This document shows positions 5,646 through 6,913 of a stretch of 6,913 nucleotides of DNA, one piece after another. The notes below the pieces were generated by a model. That model saw only the letters and a program-made list of their open reading frames with translations, did not search any database and was not told where the DNA came from. The position numbers and the translations under genes were made by a program. The stretch is from Anaerolineales bacterium (lineage in GTDB: Bacteria; Chloroflexota; Anaerolineae; Anaerolineales; Villigracilaceae), in NCBI GenBank assembly GCA_025966435.1, contig JAICRQ010000184.1:1-6913 (forward strand), read 5' to 3'. The stretch's first letter is position 1, and every line of letters begins with the position of its first letter.

Positions 5646-5668
5646 AAAGGGCCTTGGGCAGGCCCTTT
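5646..5668 (-). terminator. Intrinsic terminator, possibly an attenuator of the polyketide unit
   Basis: AAAGGGCC (5646-5653) pairs with GGCCCTTT (5661-5668), 8 pairs around a 7-base loop. On the minus strand the hairpin runs into TTTTCC. It lies between the promoter at 5708-5736 and the first start codon of the hydrolase/polyketide unit. If that promoter is used, the terminator sits inside the leader. It could instead end transcripts of the zinc-finger gene upstream (stop at 5773). Confidence 0.75.
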
Positions 5669-5707
5669 AGCTGTAAATCACTTGAACTTGTCTTTAGATG
5701 ATATACA

Positions 5708-5736
5708 ACTATAAGATAATTGGAACCGCCAGACAA
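5708..5736 (-). promoter_or_regulatory. Sigma70-like promoter for the hydrolase/polyketide unit
   Basis: On the minus strand TTGTCT (5736-5731; four of six) and TATAGT (5713-5708; five of six) are exactly 17 bases apart in an AT-rich setting. Transcription would start near 5701, leaving a leader of about 90 bases before the start codon of hydrolase B. Confidence 0.6.
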
Positions 5737-5772
5737 CGGGGTATATCCTACTCCGTTGGTAGGTATTCCCCC

Positions 5773-6003
5773 TCAAATATGCCCAAAGCTCGGGCGAGCT
5801 TCCCGGACACGCACATCATTTTTCTCATTGGGGTTACAACGCGGGCACGGAATTTCCCCTGAGCCTGTACAGTCCATGCAGGTATACAATTTTCCCAAAT
5901 AAGGCGGGTAAGGACTCGGTCCCACTACGCCTCGTCCCGAACAACACGGGCAAGAAATTGTCCGTTTATTTTTACAGGATGGACAGCTCGCTGATTCCGC
6001 CAT
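5773..6003 (-). CDS. Small four-CxxC zinc-binding protein (DnaJ zinc-finger-like)
   Basis: The 76-residue protein has four CxxC pairs: Cys7/Cys10, Cys18/Cys21 (CPCCSGRG), Cys42/Cys45 (CMDCTGSG) and Cys53/Cys56 (CPRC). The two central pairs carry the CxxCxGxG signature of the DnaJ cysteine-rich domain, which binds two zinc ions. The first and last pairs are less canonical, and the linker between pairs two and three is Pro/Tyr-rich (GPSPYPPYLGK). No J domain or other chaperone part is present, so it is a free-standing zinc module, perhaps for protein or RNA binding. I chose the ATG at 6003 because AAAGGA lies 7 bases ahead; a GTG at 6009 would add two residues. A good promoter lies at 6045-6073. 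It precedes the polyketide unit on the same strand but appears to be transcribed on its own. Confidence 0.8.
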   Translation of the reverse strand: MAESASCPSCKNKRTISCPCCSGRGVVGPSPYPPYLGKLYTCMDCTGSGEIPCPRCNPNEKNDVRVREARPSFGHI

Positions 6004-6261
6004 ACGCACGTCCTTTGTTTTTCACCCGGCTTTGCAGTCCTCAAATCATAATTCATGTTCGCCGCGATGTCACTACCTGGCACTCGGATTCAGGTGAAGA
6101 TCAGAGAGCTCTGTGCTTCTTGGCACAACAGGCTATGGAGAGTGGTTCTGCTAATTGACCGACGTAGCCCTGAAAGAAGGCAAAACGTTGGCTGGACGGC
6201 GATTCCTTCTCCTTCTGGTGAATCTTCGCAGTCGTGTGGATTGTTTGCAGCATAACACGCA
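6004..6261. other. Intergenic stretch; only a promoter seen
   Basis: Between the cyclase stop and the zinc-finger gene start I find the promoter at 6045-6073 but no reading frame with family resemblance on either strand. The open frames present are short, overlap one another and lack ribosome sites. Confidence 0.5.
6045..6073 (-). promoter_or_regulatory. Sigma70-like promoter of the zinc-finger gene
   Basis: On the minus strand GTGACA (6073-6068; five of six matches to TTGACA) and TATGAT (6050-6045; five of six matches to TATAAT) are 17 bases apart. The start would fall near 6038, giving a leader of about 35 bases with AAAGGA ahead of the ATG at 6003. Confidence 0.6.
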
Positions 6262-6913
6262 TTAGCCGGGCTGTTTTCTGGCATGGACGAACCACACAGC
6301 AAGCTCCCCCTTGCCCTTGACGTTGATGACCCCGCGGGCTTCGCAGAGGAAGTCGTCGTTGATCAGGTTGTAGGTTTCTTGTGTGATCTGGACTAATCCA
6401 CCTGTGCCATTCGATTCCATGCGGCTGGCTGTATTGACCGCATCGCCCCACAAGTCATAGATGAATTTCTTGCGGCCGATCACGCCTGCCACAACCGGTC
6501 CGGAATTGATCCCGATGCGGAAGGTCAGCTTCCGTCCAAAGTAATCGCTCTGCCTTACGATCTCCTGCATGTCCAGCGCCAGGCAGGTGATGACCTTGGC
6601 ATGATCCTGCCTCGGGCGGGGAACGCCGCTTGCCACCATGTAACAATCGCCAATCGTCTTGATCTTTTCCAGGTCGTATTTTTCGACGAGATCATCAAAT
6701 TGAGAAAAGACCTGGTTGAGCAATTCCACCAGCTCAATCGGTTTCATCTGGCTTGACATCGGTGTGAAATTCACCACATCGGCGAAGAGGATGCTGGCCT
6801 CACTGTATTGCTCGGCAATGGAATCCGGCTTCTTTTTAAGGAGTTCTGCAATATCCTTGGGAAGGATGTTCAACAGGAGATTTTCAGATCTTTCCTGTTC
6901 GATTCGAAGCGAG
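6262..6913 (-). CDS. Class III adenylate cyclase, C-terminal catalytic domain (partial)
   Basis: The product ends in a complete class III nucleotide cyclase domain, which makes cyclic AMP from ATP as a dimer. Metal-binding aspartates are in ILFADVVNFT and TIGDCYMVASG. The Lys of KIKTIGD and the Asp of IYDLWGDAVN are the pair that selects adenine. Asn and Arg of NTASRM are the transition-state residues. GINSGPVVAGVIG and the final VKGKGELAVWFV also match. A TTG at 6873 is not the true start: the frame stays open to the window edge and reads LRIEQERSENLLLNILPKDI. This is the signalling-helix linker normally found between a sensor (HAMP, PAS, GAF or membrane part) and the cyclase domain. The N-terminal sensor therefore lies outside the window. 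The stop is TAA at 6262, and I see no strong terminator after it. Confidence 0.93.
   Translation of the reverse strand, partial: SLRIEQERSENLLLNILPKDIAELLKKKPDSIAEQYSEASILFADVVNFTPMSSQMKPIELVELLNQVFSQFDDLVEKYDLEKIKTIGDCYMVASGVPRPRQDHAKVITCLALDMQEIVRQSDYFGRKLTFRIGINSGPVVAGVIGRKKFIYDLWGDAVNTASRMESNGTGGLVQITQETYNLINDDFLCEARGVINVKGKGELAVWFVHARKQPG

Noticed and set aside
6101..6451. Minus-strand frames between the cyclase and the zinc-finger gene
   Set aside because: They overlap the cyclase catalytic domain in another frame or are short and family-less. No ribosome sites support them.
1..6913. CRISPR arrays, insertion sequences, toxin-antitoxin pairs and rRNA genes
   Set aside because: I saw no regularly spaced repeats, transposase motifs, paired small toxin/antitoxin genes or rRNA-like stretches.

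Overview
The window looks like a bacterial chromosome segment of mosaic composition. A GC-rich core on the minus strand (about 2312-5608) sits between flanks that are clearly more AT-rich. The gene content fits an environmental member of the Chloroflexota, possibly Anaerolineae: a SpoVS relic, a class III cyclase with a signalling helix, and a Bacillus-like type III polyketide synthase with its ICMT-type methyltransferase. This is an impression from protein families only. There is no rRNA or other marker gene.

Left flank (1-2311). The window opens with the last 50 codons of a plus-strand RibD_C/dihydrofolate-reductase-like protein (1-154). Next comes a possible 58-residue single-pass membrane peptide (416-592) that ends ahead of a two-way terminator (679-724). 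Convergent to it is an Fpg/Nei-type DNA glycosylase (821-1603, minus) that lacks the usual N-terminal catalytic proline. Upstream of the glycosylase, also on the minus strand, is a 59-residue unknown protein (1703-1882) with a good intrinsic terminator (1642-1668). Upstream of that is a broken spoVS-family gene (1916-2205). It carries a 5-bp tandem duplication and an in-frame amber codon, behind a recognisable promoter (2235-2263).

Core (2312-5608, minus strand, read right to left). A four-gene unit encodes alpha/beta hydrolase B, alpha/beta hydrolase A (ATGA overlap), a type III polyketide synthase with an intact Cys-His-Asn triad, and an ICMT-family methyltransferase (7-nt overlap). The last two correspond to Bacillus BpsA and BpsB, which make alkylpyrones and methylate them. 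By inference the unit makes and O-methylates a long-chain alkylpyrone or alkylresorcinol membrane lipid, and the hydrolases handle acyl precursors or products. A sigma70-like promoter (5708-5736) lies ahead, with an intrinsic terminator (5646-5668) between it and the first start codon. This suggests either attenuation or the end of the upstream gene.

Right flank (5773-6913). A 76-residue protein with four CxxC pairs in a DnaJ-zinc-finger-like arrangement (5773-6003) has its own promoter (6045-6073). Then comes the C-terminal catalytic domain of a class III adenylate cyclase (6262-6913), whose reading frame stays open past the right edge.
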